64,000 nt of DNA from Pseudomonas cavernae (GTDB lineage Bacteria; Pseudomonadota; Gammaproteobacteria; Pseudomonadales; Pseudomonadaceae), in the NCBI RefSeq assembly GCF_003595175.1, contig NZ_CP032419.1, positions 3,286,001 to 3,350,000 on the forward strand. Direction: 5' to 3'. Shown here one piece after another: positions 8,379 through 17,153 of the stretch (its first letter is position 1; each line of letters opens with the position of its first letter). The notes beneath the pieces were generated by a model that was not told the origin of the DNA, ran no database searches, and was given only the letters and a program-made list of their open reading frames with translations. Made by a program: the position numbers and the translations under genes.

Positions 8379-8632
8379 CAGGCCGCTGAAAAACTACTGC
8401 ACTCGGCTATGCAGCGTTGCAACGCAGCGAAGCGGAGTAACAGCCGAAGGCTGGCCCACAGGGCGAGCGAAGCGAGTCAATCAGCCTCAGAAAGCGGCTT
8501 GCCGCTAACGCGCTTTAGCGCGACCCGAAGGGCGAGTGCAACGAGTCATGCTCATTTACAATTCGTAAACTGCGCTTCTTCGGCTGATTTCGTCTTGCCT
8601 AGCCTTCGCTCGCTACGTTTTTCAGCGGCCTG
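8379..8632. repeat. Palindromic intergenic element, copy B
   Basis: The terminal arms CAGGCCGCTGAAAAAC and GTTTTTCAGCGGCCTG are perfectly complementary over 16 bp. The core appears in inverse orientation (ATGCTCATTTACAATTCG followed by TAAACTGCGC). An internal segment GCCGAAGGCTGGCCCACAGG is also present in copies A and D. It fills almost the entire gap between the second TrkH gene and the convergent AraC-type gene. Confidence 0.85.
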
Positions 8633-8642
8633 TCATATGCAG

Positions 8643-9644
8643 TCACAGGCGCGCGCGGTACTCGCCCGGGGTCTCGTCGAACCAGCGGCGGAAGGCACGG
8701 AAGAAGTTGCTCGGGTCGGCGAAGCCGAGCAGGTAGGAGATTTCCAGCAGCGTCAGGTTCGCCTGCGCCAGGTACTGCACAGCCAGTTCGCGGCGGGTGT
8801 CGTCGAGCAGCTGCTGGAAGCTGGTGCCCTCCTCCTGCAGGCGTCGCTGCAAGGTGCGCTGCGACAGGTGCAGGGCCATGGCGACCGCATCACGCTTGGG
8901 TTCGCCCTGCGGCAGCAGGCGGCACAGCACCTGCCGGGCCTGATGGGTGACCCGACTGCCGGAGAAGCGCGCCAAGTAGTCGCCGGCGAAGCGGTCGTGC
9001 AGTTGCGCCAGCGCTTCGTTGGCACTGGGTAGCGGCGTCTCCAGGTCGGCGCGCTCGAAAATCAGCGCGTAATGCTCGGCGTTGAACTTCAGCGGCGCCT
9101 GGAACACTTGCTGATAGGGCGCCAGATCGGCGGGCGGATCGCCCTGGAAGAGCACCTGGCGCGGCCGCAGCGGCGTGCTGGTCATCCAGCGGCAGAAGGC
9201 CAGGGTGTAGGCCAGCGAGGCCTCGGCACTCTGTCTGGCTGGCGCCAGACGATCGCCGTGGATCGCCAGGATCAGCGCATAGCTGTCCCCCAGCGGCCGA
9301 AAGCTCAGGTCGGCGCCTTCGGCGATGATCCGCTGGTAGCGCACCAGACGGGCGAAAGCCTCCTTCAGGTTGCGGCTGGACATCGCCGCATACCCCACCA
9401 CATGGAAGGACGCCGGACGTACCACGCTCGCCATGTTCAGGCCGATCGCCGGATTACCGGACAGCTGTACGGCGCGCTCCCACAGGCGGGTCATGCCATC
9501 CTGGGGGAAGCGCGCATCCGGGTCACTCAGCGCGGCGTAATCCAGGCCCAGTTCGGTGAACAGCAGCCGGCAGTCCACGCCGCCCATTTCCAGGGCCTGC
9601 ACTATGCCCAAGGCCCAACTAGAGGAGGTGGTACGTTCGCTCAT
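8643..9644 (-). CDS. AraC-family transcriptional regulator
   Basis: This 333-residue protein has an N-terminal effector domain of the arabinose-binding-like type found in OruR/ArgR-like pseudomonad regulators, including the segment VVRPASFHVVGYAAMSSRNL near residue 75. The C-terminal double helix-turn-helix shows the first helix-turn-helix at LSQRTLQRRLQEEG and the second at LLEISYLLGFADPSNFFRAF, ending in RRWFDETPGEYR. It is divergent from the Mpo1-like gene, with a 142-bp gap. The effector and targets cannot be told from the sequence. Confidence 0.88.
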   Translation of the reverse strand: MSERTTSSSWALGIVQALEMGGVDCRLLFTELGLDYAALSDPDARFPQDGMTRLWERAVQLSGNPAIGLNMASVVRPASFHVVGYAAMSSRNLKEAFARLVRYQRIIAEGADLSFRPLGDSYALILAIHGDRLAPARQSAEASLAYTLAFCRWMTSTPLRPRQVLFQGDPPADLAPYQQVFQAPLKFNAEHYALIFERADLETPLPSANEALAQLHDRFAGDYLARFSGSRVTHQARQVLCRLLPQGEPKRDAVAMALHLSQRTLQRRLQEEGTSFQQLLDDTRRELAVQYLAQANLTLLEISYLLGFADPSNFFRAFRRWFDETPGEYRARL

Positions 9645-9786
9645 GGCGTCTTCTTATGTTCGGCGGATCAACGGCCCCAGCGGCGCCAACCTGGCGGCGC
9701 AAGGATACTAAACTGGCACTTAATGTCACTGGCTGGGCGGGACACTCGCCCTAGACTGCCAGAACCATAACGACAAGAGGTGTGTG

Positions 9787-10104
9787 ATGAGCACGCAAGC
9801 CGCCGAGCGTTTCCACAGCTTCGCCGAGTTCTACCCCTACTACCTGCAGGAGCACAGCAACGACGTGTGCCGCCGCCTGCACTACGTCGGCAGCCTGTTG
9901 GTCCTGAGCATCCTCGCCTACGCCCTGTTCACCCAGCAATGGTTGTGGCTGCTGGCCGTGCCGTTCGCCGGCTACGGCTTCGCCTGGGTCGGCCACTTCT
10001 TCTTCGAGAAGAACCGCCCGGCCACCTTCAAATACCCGCTGTACTCCTTCCTCGGCGACTGGGTGATGCTCAAGGATGCCTTTACCGGGCGCATCAGGTT
10101 CTAG
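9787..10104 (+). CDS. Mpo1-like / DUF962 membrane protein
   Basis: This 105-residue protein has the DUF962 signature: FAEFYPYYLQEHSNDVCRRLHYVG, two hydrophobic segments, and GYGFAWVGHFFFEKNRPATF. Yeast Mpo1 of this family is an iron-dependent alpha-dioxygenase of 2-hydroxy fatty acids, and the conserved His residues (EHSN, LHYVG, GHFFFE) are all here. The ATG at 9787 is preferred over GTG 9784 because AAGAGG then lies 6 bases upstream. It is followed by a strong terminator. The bacterial role is not established. Confidence 0.85.
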   Translation: MSTQAAERFHSFAEFYPYYLQEHSNDVCRRLHYVGSLLVLSILAYALFTQQWLWLLAVPFAGYGFAWVGHFFFEKNRPATFKYPLYSFLGDWVMLKDAFTGRIRF

Positions 10105-10126
10105 GCTGCGCCAGCGCGATGACTCG

Positions 10127-10148
10127 GGCCGGCATTGCCGGCCTTTTT
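10127..10148 (+). terminator. Rho-independent terminator after the Mpo1-like gene
   Basis: A perfect 8-bp stem GGCCGGCA / TGCCGGCC with a one-base centre is followed by five T residues. It lies 22 bp past the stop codon. Confidence 0.85.
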
Positions 10149-10257
10149 GTTCCGGCGCGGCACCCAAGGCCAGAAGGCTGTCCCGTTCGGTCACTGACGG
10201 AAGTCGGCCAGGGCCTAGACTGGAGAGGTCCCACAACCCTCACAAAAGGACGCCCTG

Positions 10258-10845
10258 ATGAACGCCCACGCCCAATTCACCCATATGGAAGACGGCACGG
10301 CCGAAGACTGGCGCATCATTGCCCAGGACTTCAGCCAGTACGCCGCGCAATTGCCCGACCGCATCCTCACCCACCTCAAGCTGTTGGACGGTGACTTCGG
10401 TGGCTTCCCGGTGGACCGCCTGACCCACTCGCTGCAGACCGCCACCCGCGCCTACCGCGACGGCAAGGACGAGGAATATGTGGTCTGCGCCCTGCTTCAC
10501 GACATCGGCGACACCCTCGGCTCGTACAACCACCCGGACATCGCTGCGGCCATGCTCAAGCCCTTCGTCAGCGCGGAGAACCACTGGATGGTGGAGAAGC
10601 ACGGCATTTTCCAGGGCTACTACTTCTTCCACCATCTGGGCATGGACCGACACCTGCGCGAGCAATTCAAGGACCACCCGCAGTACCAGGCGACCATCGA
10701 GTTCTGCGCCCGCTACGACGCCGCCGCCTTCGACCCGCAAGCCGAGACCCTGCCGCTGGAGTTCTTCGAACCGATGCTGCGCCGGGTATTCGCCCAGCCC
10801 AAGCAATCGATTTACAAGGCGGCCATGGAGCAGAACCACAGCTGA
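10258..10845 (+). CDS. HD-domain protein, possible diiron oxygenase-like
   Basis: This 195-residue protein has an HD fold with THSLQTA (His57), LLHDIGD (His81-Asp82), further His residues at 92, 115 and 125-126, and a late CARYDAAAFDP segment that resembles the RWDD-like motif of PhnZ/TmpB HD-domain oxygenases. That group uses a mixed-valent diiron centre to cleave C-P or C-C bonds, whereas most HD proteins are phosphohydrolases. Neither reaction can be assigned from the sequence. It starts 6 bases after AAAAGGA, as a single gene before cyaB. Confidence 0.8.
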   Translation: MNAHAQFTHMEDGTAEDWRIIAQDFSQYAAQLPDRILTHLKLLDGDFGGFPVDRLTHSLQTATRAYRDGKDEEYVVCALLHDIGDTLGSYNHPDIAAAMLKPFVSAENHWMVEKHGIFQGYYFFHHLGMDRHLREQFKDHPQYQATIEFCARYDAAAFDPQAETLPLEFFEPMLRRVFAQPKQSIYKAAMEQNHS

Positions 10846-10996
10846 CGCAGGCGCTGCACTCCCTCCGTGCGGCAGCCTACTTGGCTGCCACACGGATGCT
10901 GGTTATGATCCCCAGACAGTCAAAATATTGTCCCTTTCGGGGCAGCCAGGCGCTCGGCAGAAGCGTCAGAAAATCAGCAGGGATCGTCTCAGCCCC

Positions 10997-12385
10997 ATGA
11001 AGTCAGCCAGCGCCATCGCCTCCAGCGGCCTTCCCACCCCGTCGCTGCGCGAGTACTACTCGCGCGTGCTGGCCTACATCAGCACCGCGGCGACCGTCGC
11101 AGCCGGCACCTATGCCCAGTACTTCGGCTACGAGATCCTCTGGCTGGTGCCTTACACCCTGCTCTACCCGCATCTGGCGCACCAGCTGAGCCTACGTTTC
11201 AGGCGGGACTATCCGCAGCAGACCACCCTCGGCCTGCTGTCCGTCGATGCCCTGCATGCCGGGGTCGGTGCCGCACTGCTGGGCTTCTCGGTGGTGCCCT
11301 GTCTGATGAGCCTGCTGATCCTCAGTTTCAGCTCGCTGTTGATCGGCGGCCTGCGCTACTTCGGGCTGTCGTTGCTGCTCGCCCTCAGCGGCACGCTGCT
11401 CGTCGGCGTCACCCTGCAACCGGAGCTGAAGAACGGCACGCCGGCGCTGGTAGCGCTGGTGAGCATCCTGTTCAGCACCCTGTTCATCGCCATCACCGCC
11501 TATTTCATGCACCAGCAGGGCCTGCGTCTGGCCCAAGCGCGCAGCGAGATCAAGCGCGAGCAGGAAAAGGCCGCGCGCCTGGCGCGCAACCTGGCCAAAT
11601 ACCTGTCGCCGCAGGTCTGGGAATCGATCTTCAGCGGCAAGAAGAGCGTGCGCCTGGAAACCCAGCGCAAGAAGCTCACGGTGTTCTTCTCCGACATCAA
11701 GGGCTTCACCGAGCTGTCCGAGGAGCTGGAAGCCGAGGCGCTGACCGACCTACTCAACAACTACCTCAACGAGATGTCGAAGATCGCCCTCAAGCATGGC
11801 GGCACCATCGACAAGTTCGTCGGCGACAGCGTCATGGTGTTCTTCGGCGACCCCAGCAGCCAGGGCGCTAAGAAGGACGCGGTAAACGCGGTGTCGATGG
11901 CCATCGTCATGCGCAAGCACATGAAGGTGCTGCGCCAGCAATGGCGCGCCCAGGGCATCACCAAGCCGCTGGAGATCCGCATGGGCCTCAACACCGGCTA
12001 CTGCACGGTGGGCAACTTCGGCGCCGATACGCGCATGGACTACACCATCATCGGCCGCGAGGTGAACCTCGCCAGCCGCCTGGAAAGCGCGGCGGAAGCC
12101 GGCGAGATCCTGATCTCCCACGAGGCCTACTCGCTGGTCAAGGACGTGATCATGTGCCGCGACAAGGGCCAGATCACGGTCAAGGGCTTCACCCGTCCGG
12201 TGCAGATCTACCAGGTGGTCGACTTCCGCCGCGACCTCGGCGCCACCTCCAGCTACCTCGAGCACGAACTGCCGGGCTTCTCCATGTACCTGGACACCAA
12301 CGGCATCCAGAACTACGACAAGGAGAAGGTGATCCAGGCGCTCAACCAGGCCGCCGACAAGCTGCGCGACAAGATCATTCTCTGA
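10997..12385 (+). CDS. cyaB: Membrane-bound class III adenylate cyclase CyaB
   Basis: This 462-residue enzyme has an N-terminal MASE2 membrane domain (about residues 25-175, six hydrophobic segments) joined by a charged helix to a class III cyclase domain. Metal-binding Asp233 (FFSDIKGFT) and Asp277 (DKFVGDSVM) are present. Lys273, the Asp/Thr of DYTIIG and the Asn-Arg of NLASR fit ATP binding and catalysis, so it makes cAMP. In P. aeruginosa CyaB is the main source of cAMP for Vfr-controlled surface sensing. The start at ATG 10997 gives the family length; the open frame extends upstream but overlaps the HD gene. Confidence 0.93.
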   Translation: MKSASAIASSGLPTPSLREYYSRVLAYISTAATVAAGTYAQYFGYEILWLVPYTLLYPHLAHQLSLRFRRDYPQQTTLGLLSVDALHAGVGAALLGFSVVPCLMSLLILSFSSLLIGGLRYFGLSLLLALSGTLLVGVTLQPELKNGTPALVALVSILFSTLFIAITAYFMHQQGLRLAQARSEIKREQEKAARLARNLAKYLSPQVWESIFSGKKSVRLETQRKKLTVFFSDIKGFTELSEELEAEALTDLLNNYLNEMSKIALKHGGTIDKFVGDSVMVFFGDPSSQGAKKDAVNAVSMAIVMRKHMKVLRQQWRAQGITKPLEIRMGLNTGYCTVGNFGADTRMDYTIIGREVNLASRLESAAEAGEILISHEAYSLVKDVIMCRDKGQITVKGFTRPVQIYQVVDFRRDLGATSSYLEHELPGFSMYLDTNGIQNYDKEKVIQALNQAADKLRDKIIL

Positions 12386-12529
12386 ACAGGCCCCACGGAT
12401 TGCCGGCTAAGCCAGCGAACGGCCAGGCGAAATTGAACTTTCCATTCGCCCAGCAAGCGACCAACAGCGCTATGGCCCCCAACCCAATCTTGTCTATCCG
12501 TCTGTAGCCGGCCCGGAAACCCCAGCGGC

Positions 12530-14308
12530 TCAGTGCTGCAGATGGCCGTACAGTCTGGCATAGAGCCCGCCTTCGGCGATCAGCTGCTGGTGATCGCCAT
12601 CCTCGGCGATATGCCCGCCATCGAACACCAGCACCCGATCCGCCTGTTTCACCGCCGACAGGCGGTGGGCGATGATCAGCGTGGTGCGGCCGTTGAGGAA
12701 GCGGCCGAGGGCCTGGTGCAACGCGTATTCGGTGGCGGCATCGAGGGCCGAGGTGGCCTCGTCGAGGATCACCACCTTGGGTTCGGCCAGCACCATGCGG
12801 GCAATCGCCAGGCGCTGGCGCTGGCCGCCGGAGAGGCGCACGCCGGAACGCCCGACCACGCTGTCCAGGCCCTGCGGCAAGGCATGGATGGTGTCCGCCA
12901 GCTGGGCGATTTCCAGCGCGCGCCAGCAGGCCTCGTCACTGCGTGAGCGGCCCAGGGTCAGGTTGGCGCGCACGCTGTCGTTGAACAGGGCCGGATGTTG
13001 CAGCACCACCGCGACGTTGTCGCGCACCCGCTCCAGGCCGATCTCCTCGAGGCTGCTGCCGCCGAAACGGATGGTGCCGACCTGCGCGCTGTAGAGCCCC
13101 AGCAGCAGTTGCACCAGGGTGCTCTTGCCGCCGCCGCTGGCGCCGACTATGGCGACCTTCTCGCCCGGCGCGATGGCCAGACCGAGGTCCTCCAGCACCG
13201 GCTCGTCGCGATAGGCGAACGTCAGCCCACGCACCTCGATACCCACGGTTTCGCGGCCCTTGAACGGGTCGACTGTGCCGGCATGCTGCGGCTCGTCGGC
13301 ACGCGCCAGCAGCTCGTTGATGCGCGCGAGCGCACCACCGGCGGCGTAGAAGGCGTATTGCAGGCTGAGCAGCTGCTCGACCGGGCCGATCATGAACCAC
13401 AGGTAGCTGAACACCGCGAGCATCTGGCCGATGGACAGGTCGGAGAACAACACGGTGAGCATCGCCGCGGCGCGAAACACGTCGATGCCGAACTGGAACA
13501 GCAGGCCACTGGCGCGCGCCGCCGCATCGCTTTTCCACATCGAAGCCACGGCATAGTCGCGCACTTCCTGGGCGCGCAGACCGAGGCGGCCGAGGAAGAA
13601 ACCCTGGCGGTTGCCGGCACGCACTTCCTGGATGGCCTCGAGGGTTTCCGTCAGTGCCTGGGTGAAGCGCGCGGTGCTGTCGTTCTCCAGCTTCTTCAGG
13701 TGTTTGACCCGCTTGCCCAGTTGCACCGTGGCGTAGATCACCAGCGGATTGAACAGCAGGATCAGCAGCGCCAGTTGCCAGTGCATCCACAGCAGGATGG
13801 CGGCGGTGCCGGTCAGAGTCAGCACGGCGACGAGGAAGCGGCTGAGGGTTTCGCCGACGAACTTGTCGAGGGTGTCGAGATCGGTGACCAGGTGGGTGGT
13901 CACGGTGCCGCTGCCGAGGCTCTCGTACTCGCCGAGGGAGATGCGCTTGAGGCGCTCGATCAGGCGGATGCGGATGCGGTAGACGATGTCCTTCGACAAG
14001 CGCGCGAACAGGCGCGCCTGCAGCACGTTGAAGACCAGGGCGCTGCCGCGCAGCAATAGGGTCAGCGCCACCATCAGGCCGATATAGCCGACTGCGCTCT
14101 GCCAGCTGGCGGGGAGGAAATGGTCCATGACCTTGAGCGCCGCATCGCCCTGCTTGAGCAGCACTTCGTCGACCAGCAGCGGCAGCAGCAGGGGAATCGG
14201 CACGCTGCACAGGGTCGCCAGAACGGCAACGGCGTTGGCCAGCAGCAGGGCTTTCTTGTGGCGCAGGGCCAGGCGACGGATTTCCGCCCAGCTCAGGCGA
14301 TCACGCAT
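12530..14308 (-). CDS. ABC exporter, fused permease and ATPase
   Basis: This 592-residue half-transporter has six membrane helices in residues 15-310 and an ATPase domain from about residue 345. Walker A is GASGGGKST, the signature is RLSGGQRQRLAIAR, Walker B is VVILDEATSALD and the switch His is IIAHRLS. Homodimers of this type (MsbA/LmrA-like) export lipids, drugs or peptides; the substrate is unknown. Its start overlaps the end of the DsbA-like gene by 8 bp, so the two are translationally coupled. Confidence 0.9.
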   Translation of the reverse strand: MRDRLSWAEIRRLALRHKKALLLANAVAVLATLCSVPIPLLLPLLVDEVLLKQGDAALKVMDHFLPASWQSAVGYIGLMVALTLLLRGSALVFNVLQARLFARLSKDIVYRIRIRLIERLKRISLGEYESLGSGTVTTHLVTDLDTLDKFVGETLSRFLVAVLTLTGTAAILLWMHWQLALLILLFNPLVIYATVQLGKRVKHLKKLENDSTARFTQALTETLEAIQEVRAGNRQGFFLGRLGLRAQEVRDYAVASMWKSDAAARASGLLFQFGIDVFRAAAMLTVLFSDLSIGQMLAVFSYLWFMIGPVEQLLSLQYAFYAAGGALARINELLARADEPQHAGTVDPFKGRETVGIEVRGLTFAYRDEPVLEDLGLAIAPGEKVAIVGASGGGKSTLVQLLLGLYSAQVGTIRFGGSSLEEIGLERVRDNVAVVLQHPALFNDSVRANLTLGRSRSDEACWRALEIAQLADTIHALPQGLDSVVGRSGVRLSGGQRQRLAIARMVLAEPKVVILDEATSALDAATEYALHQALGRFLNGRTTLIIAHRLSAVKQADRVLVFDGGHIAEDGDHQQLIAEGGLYARLYGHLQH

Positions 14309-14936
14309 GGGCGCCGCGCTCCAGCCAGCGCGCCAACAGCGGTGCCAGTTCGTCGAGCGGCTGGTAGCCGTTGGTCAGCAGGGCCAGCTGGCCGTTGCGC
14401 TCGGCCAGCAGGGTGGGAAAACCGGCGATGCCGAGATCCTGCGCCCAGGAGAAATCGGCGGCGGTGGCCGCCCGTTGCTCGGAGCGTTCGAAGGCATCGA
14501 CGAACACGATCCGCGGCAAGCCGACCGCCTCGGCCAACTCGACCAGCACCGCGGTCTGGGTGACATCGCGCCCCTCGACGTAGAACGCCCGCTGGATGCG
14601 CTTGACCAGCGGCCAGGCACTGGCCGGATCGAGGCTGCGGGCGGTAACCAGGGCACGACAGGCCGGCTCGGTGTCGTAGACGAAACCCTCGGGCAAGGCG
14701 CCGTCGAAACGGAACGGCTGGCCGCTGGTGCGCAGCACCTCATGCCAGTGCTCGAGGATGTAGTTGCGGGTGGTCGGGTCGAGCGCCGCTCCGCCGCCGG
14801 TGCGCAGCCCTCCGGCCACCAGATGCAGCGGCACGCCGGCCGTCTGCGCCTGCTCGGCGAGGGCTTCGACCACCGGGGCGAAACCCCAGCACCAGGAACA
14901 CATCGGGTCCATCACATAGAGCAGGCGGGCGTGCAT
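14301..14936 (-). CDS. DsbA-family thioredoxin-fold protein (cytoplasmic)
   Basis: This 211-residue protein begins MHARLLYVMDPMCSWCWGF, so the CxxC redox site (Cys13-Ser-Trp-Cys16) lies at the very N-terminus with no signal peptide. A helical insertion and a cis-Pro region (GIAGFPTLLAE) complete the DsbA/FrnE-like fold. Cytoplasmic members act as disulfide reductases or isomerases. It starts 4 bases after trhO ends and overlaps the ABC exporter gene, in an apparent operon. Confidence 0.87.
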   Translation of the reverse strand: MHARLLYVMDPMCSWCWGFAPVVEALAEQAQTAGVPLHLVAGGLRTGGGAALDPTTRNYILEHWHEVLRTSGQPFRFDGALPEGFVYDTEPACRALVTARSLDPASAWPLVKRIQRAFYVEGRDVTQTAVLVELAEAVGLPRIVFVDAFERSEQRAATAADFSWAQDLGIAGFPTLLAERNGQLALLTNGYQPLDELAPLLARWLERGAHA

Positions 14937-14940
14937 CGGT

Positions 14941-15879
14941 TCAGGACTCGGCTTTCAGTCGCGGGTTATAGCCCAAAGGATGGGGCTGATTGCGCGCTTT
15001 GGCCAATTCGATCTGCTTCTGCCGCTCGCGGGCGCCGGCACGGGTCTTCTCGCTCAGCGAATCCCAGCAATGCGGGCAGCTGATGCCGGCGACGTAGTGC
15101 AGCGACTGGCGATCCTCCAGCGAAATCGGCATGCGGCAGGCGTGGCACTGGTCGAACTCGCCCTCGCTGAGGTCGTGGCGCACGGTCACCCGGTTGTCGA
15201 ACACGAAACAGTCGCCACGCCAACGGGTCTGCGCCTCGGGCACTTCTTCCAGATATTTGAGGATGCCGCCCTTGAGGTGGTAGACCTCCTCGAAGCCCGC
15301 ACCGAGCATGTAGCTGGAGGCCTTCTCGCAGCGGATGCCGCCGGTGCAGAACATCGCCACCTTCTTGTGCTTGGCCGGATCGAAGTTGGCCTTGATGTAC
15401 TCGGGGAACTCACGGAACGACTTGGTTTGCGGGTCGATCGCGCCTTTGAAGGTGCCGATTGCCACTTCATAGTCGTTGCGGGTGTCGATCAGCAACACCT
15501 CGGGGTCGCTGATCAGCGCGTTCCAGTCCTGCGGCTCGACATAGGTGCCGACCTGACTGTTGGGGTCGACCCCCTCCACACCGAGGGTGACGATTTCCTT
15601 CTTCAGCTTGACCTTGGTGCGGTAGAACGGCTGCTCGTCGCAGTACGACTCCTTGTGGTCGATATCGGCGAAGCGCGGATCGCGTTTGAACCAGGCAAGC
15701 AAGCCGTCGATGCCCGCGCGGCTGCCGGAGACTGTGCCGTTGATGCCCTCTTCGGCGAGCAGCAGGGTGCCCTTGATGCCGTTGTCGAGCAGGGTTTGCA
15801 GCAGGGGTTCGCGCAGCGCGATGTAGTCCGTCAGGGTGACGAACTTGTACAGCGCCGCCACGACAATGTTCTGAGTCAT
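14941..15879 (-). CDS. trhO: tRNA uridine(34) hydroxylase TrhO (rhodanese-like)
   Basis: This 312-residue enzyme has an N-terminal acylphosphatase-like domain ([27 protein letters not shown] segment) and a central rhodanese domain with the active loop CTGGIRC (Cys178-Cys184). The C-terminal part has paired Cys motifs (CHAC, CPHC) and a basic tail. TrhO uses O2 to make 5-hydroxyuridine at the tRNA wobble position, the first step toward cmo5U/mo5U. The ribosome site GGAAG precedes the ATG. It lies upstream of the DsbA-like and ABC genes. Confidence 0.93.
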   Translation of the reverse strand: MTQNIVVAALYKFVTLTDYIALREPLLQTLLDNGIKGTLLLAEEGINGTVSGSRAGIDGLLAWFKRDPRFADIDHKESYCDEQPFYRTKVKLKKEIVTLGVEGVDPNSQVGTYVEPQDWNALISDPEVLLIDTRNDYEVAIGTFKGAIDPQTKSFREFPEYIKANFDPAKHKKVAMFCTGGIRCEKASSYMLGAGFEEVYHLKGGILKYLEEVPEAQTRWRGDCFVFDNRVTVRHDLSEGEFDQCHACRMPISLEDRQSLHYVAGISCPHCWDSLSEKTRAGARERQKQIELAKARNQPHPLGYNPRLKAES

Positions 15880-16021
15880 GCGGGGTACTTCCTTCCAGTG
15901 GTCGCCCGCGTAAAGGGCGGACCGGGTGATAAACAGCAGCGCCGGCTATTGGGCCGGCGCTGTCGGGAAGTTTACCAGAAAGAAGGCGCCGTCGACCTGC
16001 GGCCAAGCGGCGCAGAGCGGC

Positions 16022-16327
16022 TCAGGACTCGAGCTTGCTGCCGCCCCGGCAAGTCGGCGAGTCCGGCGCGCCACCTTGCACGGCCCACTCCTCGGGAGTG
16101 TAGGTATGCAAGGCCAGGGCATGGAACTGGCCCATCAGTTCGCCGAGGCTGGCATAGACCTTCTGGTGGCGCTTGACCGCATTCAGGCCGGCGAACACCG
16201 GGCTGACCACCACCGCCTTGAAGTGCGTTTCCAGGCCACGGCTGTGCATGTGGCTTTCGTCCAGCACCTCGAGATGCTGGGGTTCCAGCGCGGCCAGCGC
16301 CGCAAGGATGCGTTCACGCATGGACAT
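16022..16327 (-). CDS. bolA: BolA-family protein
   Basis: This 101-residue protein has the BolA fold, with HFKAVVVSPVFAGLNAVKRH and the invariant His residues, followed by YASLGELMGQFHALALHTYTPEEW. BolA proteins bind monothiol glutaredoxins and [2Fe-2S] clusters and affect morphology and biofilm formation. The ATG at 16327 is chosen because GGAG lies 6 bases upstream; the longer GTG start at 16339 would place that ribosome site inside the gene. Confidence 0.9.
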   Translation of the reverse strand: MSMRERILAALAALEPQHLEVLDESHMHSRGLETHFKAVVVSPVFAGLNAVKRHQKVYASLGELMGQFHALALHTYTPEEWAVQGGAPDSPTCRGGSKLES

Positions 16328-16339
16328 GCAAGGCTCCAC

Positions 16340-16858
16340 TTACGGCTTCTTGGCCGGCGCCGCCGCTTTCGGCTCCAGCTCGCTGGTCATGTCCTCCAGC
16401 AGCTTGTTCACTTGTGGAACCGCCGACTCCAGCTTGGCCTGGGTCAGTTGCGCGGACTGCGCAGTCAGTTCCGGCATCTTCTGCAGCATCTTCTTGCCCA
16501 GCGGCGATTCGTAGAAGGCCAGCAGATCCTTCAGCTCCTGTTCGGTAAAGTTACTGGTGTACAGCTTGACCATGTCCGGCTTGATCTTGTCCCAACCGAC
16601 CGCCTTGTCCAGCGCGGTGTTGGCCTTGGCCTGGTAGCTCTCCAGCACAGCCTTCTTGGCCTCCGGCGCCTTGGTCTGGGCGAAGCGCTGGGCGAACATC
16701 CGTTGCACCTGGGAGTACACCGGCACCGTCAGTTTGTCGGCATGCGCCAGTTTGAGAAAGCGTTCGGCATTGGCGGCATGACTGGCCGCATCAGCGAACA
16801 CCTGGCCGCTGACAGCAACGAGGAGAACGGCAGTGCAGAGCGCGCGAATCGGAGTCAT
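16340..16858 (-). CDS. DUF2059-domain secreted protein
   Basis: This 172-residue protein has a clear signal peptide (MTPIRALCTAVLLVAVSGQVFA) and a helical DUF2059 domain containing FTEQELKDLLAFYESPLGKKMLQKMPEL, which is the family hallmark. A Lys/Pro/Ala tail ends the protein. The function is unknown; it is probably periplasmic. It heads the minus-strand run DUF2059, bolA, trhO, DsbA-like, ABC, with 12 bp to bolA. Confidence 0.88.
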   Translation of the reverse strand: MTPIRALCTAVLLVAVSGQVFADAASHAANAERFLKLAHADKLTVPVYSQVQRMFAQRFAQTKAPEAKKAVLESYQAKANTALDKAVGWDKIKPDMVKLYTSNFTEQELKDLLAFYESPLGKKMLQKMPELTAQSAQLTQAKLESAVPQVNKLLEDMTSELEPKAAAPAKKP

Positions 16859-17153
16859 CAGGGTTCCTTATCTTCTCAGGAGAGGCCATTCGCCAGGGCG
16901 AGCCTCGGGGAGGCCATTCTGCGCCCAGGCCGCGCGGCGCTCAAGCGGGCGAAGACGGGGCTGGCGCGGCAGCAGCGACGAGGCATTCAGCACGGAATGT
17001 AACATTGCCAAAGTGCCAGTACTTGCCCATCCTTTAGGGGGATAGGCATGCTCTACGCCCTTCGCCAGGCCGACCTGCCGTTGCGACAGTGGATGCGTCA
17101 CCTGATTGCGCCAGTGCCTGGCCCGTCTTGAACCGCACACATGGACGTGCACG

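Noticed and set aside
10478..10996. Longer cyaB frame starting inside the HD-domain gene
   Set aside because: The extra 173 residues are an off-frame reading of the HD gene. The start at 10997 gives the normal CyaB length and MASE2 domain beginning.
16328..16339. Longer BolA start at GTG 16339
   Set aside because: It would put the GGAG ribosome site inside the coding region and adds MEPC, which is not typical of the family; ATG 16327 is correctly spaced.
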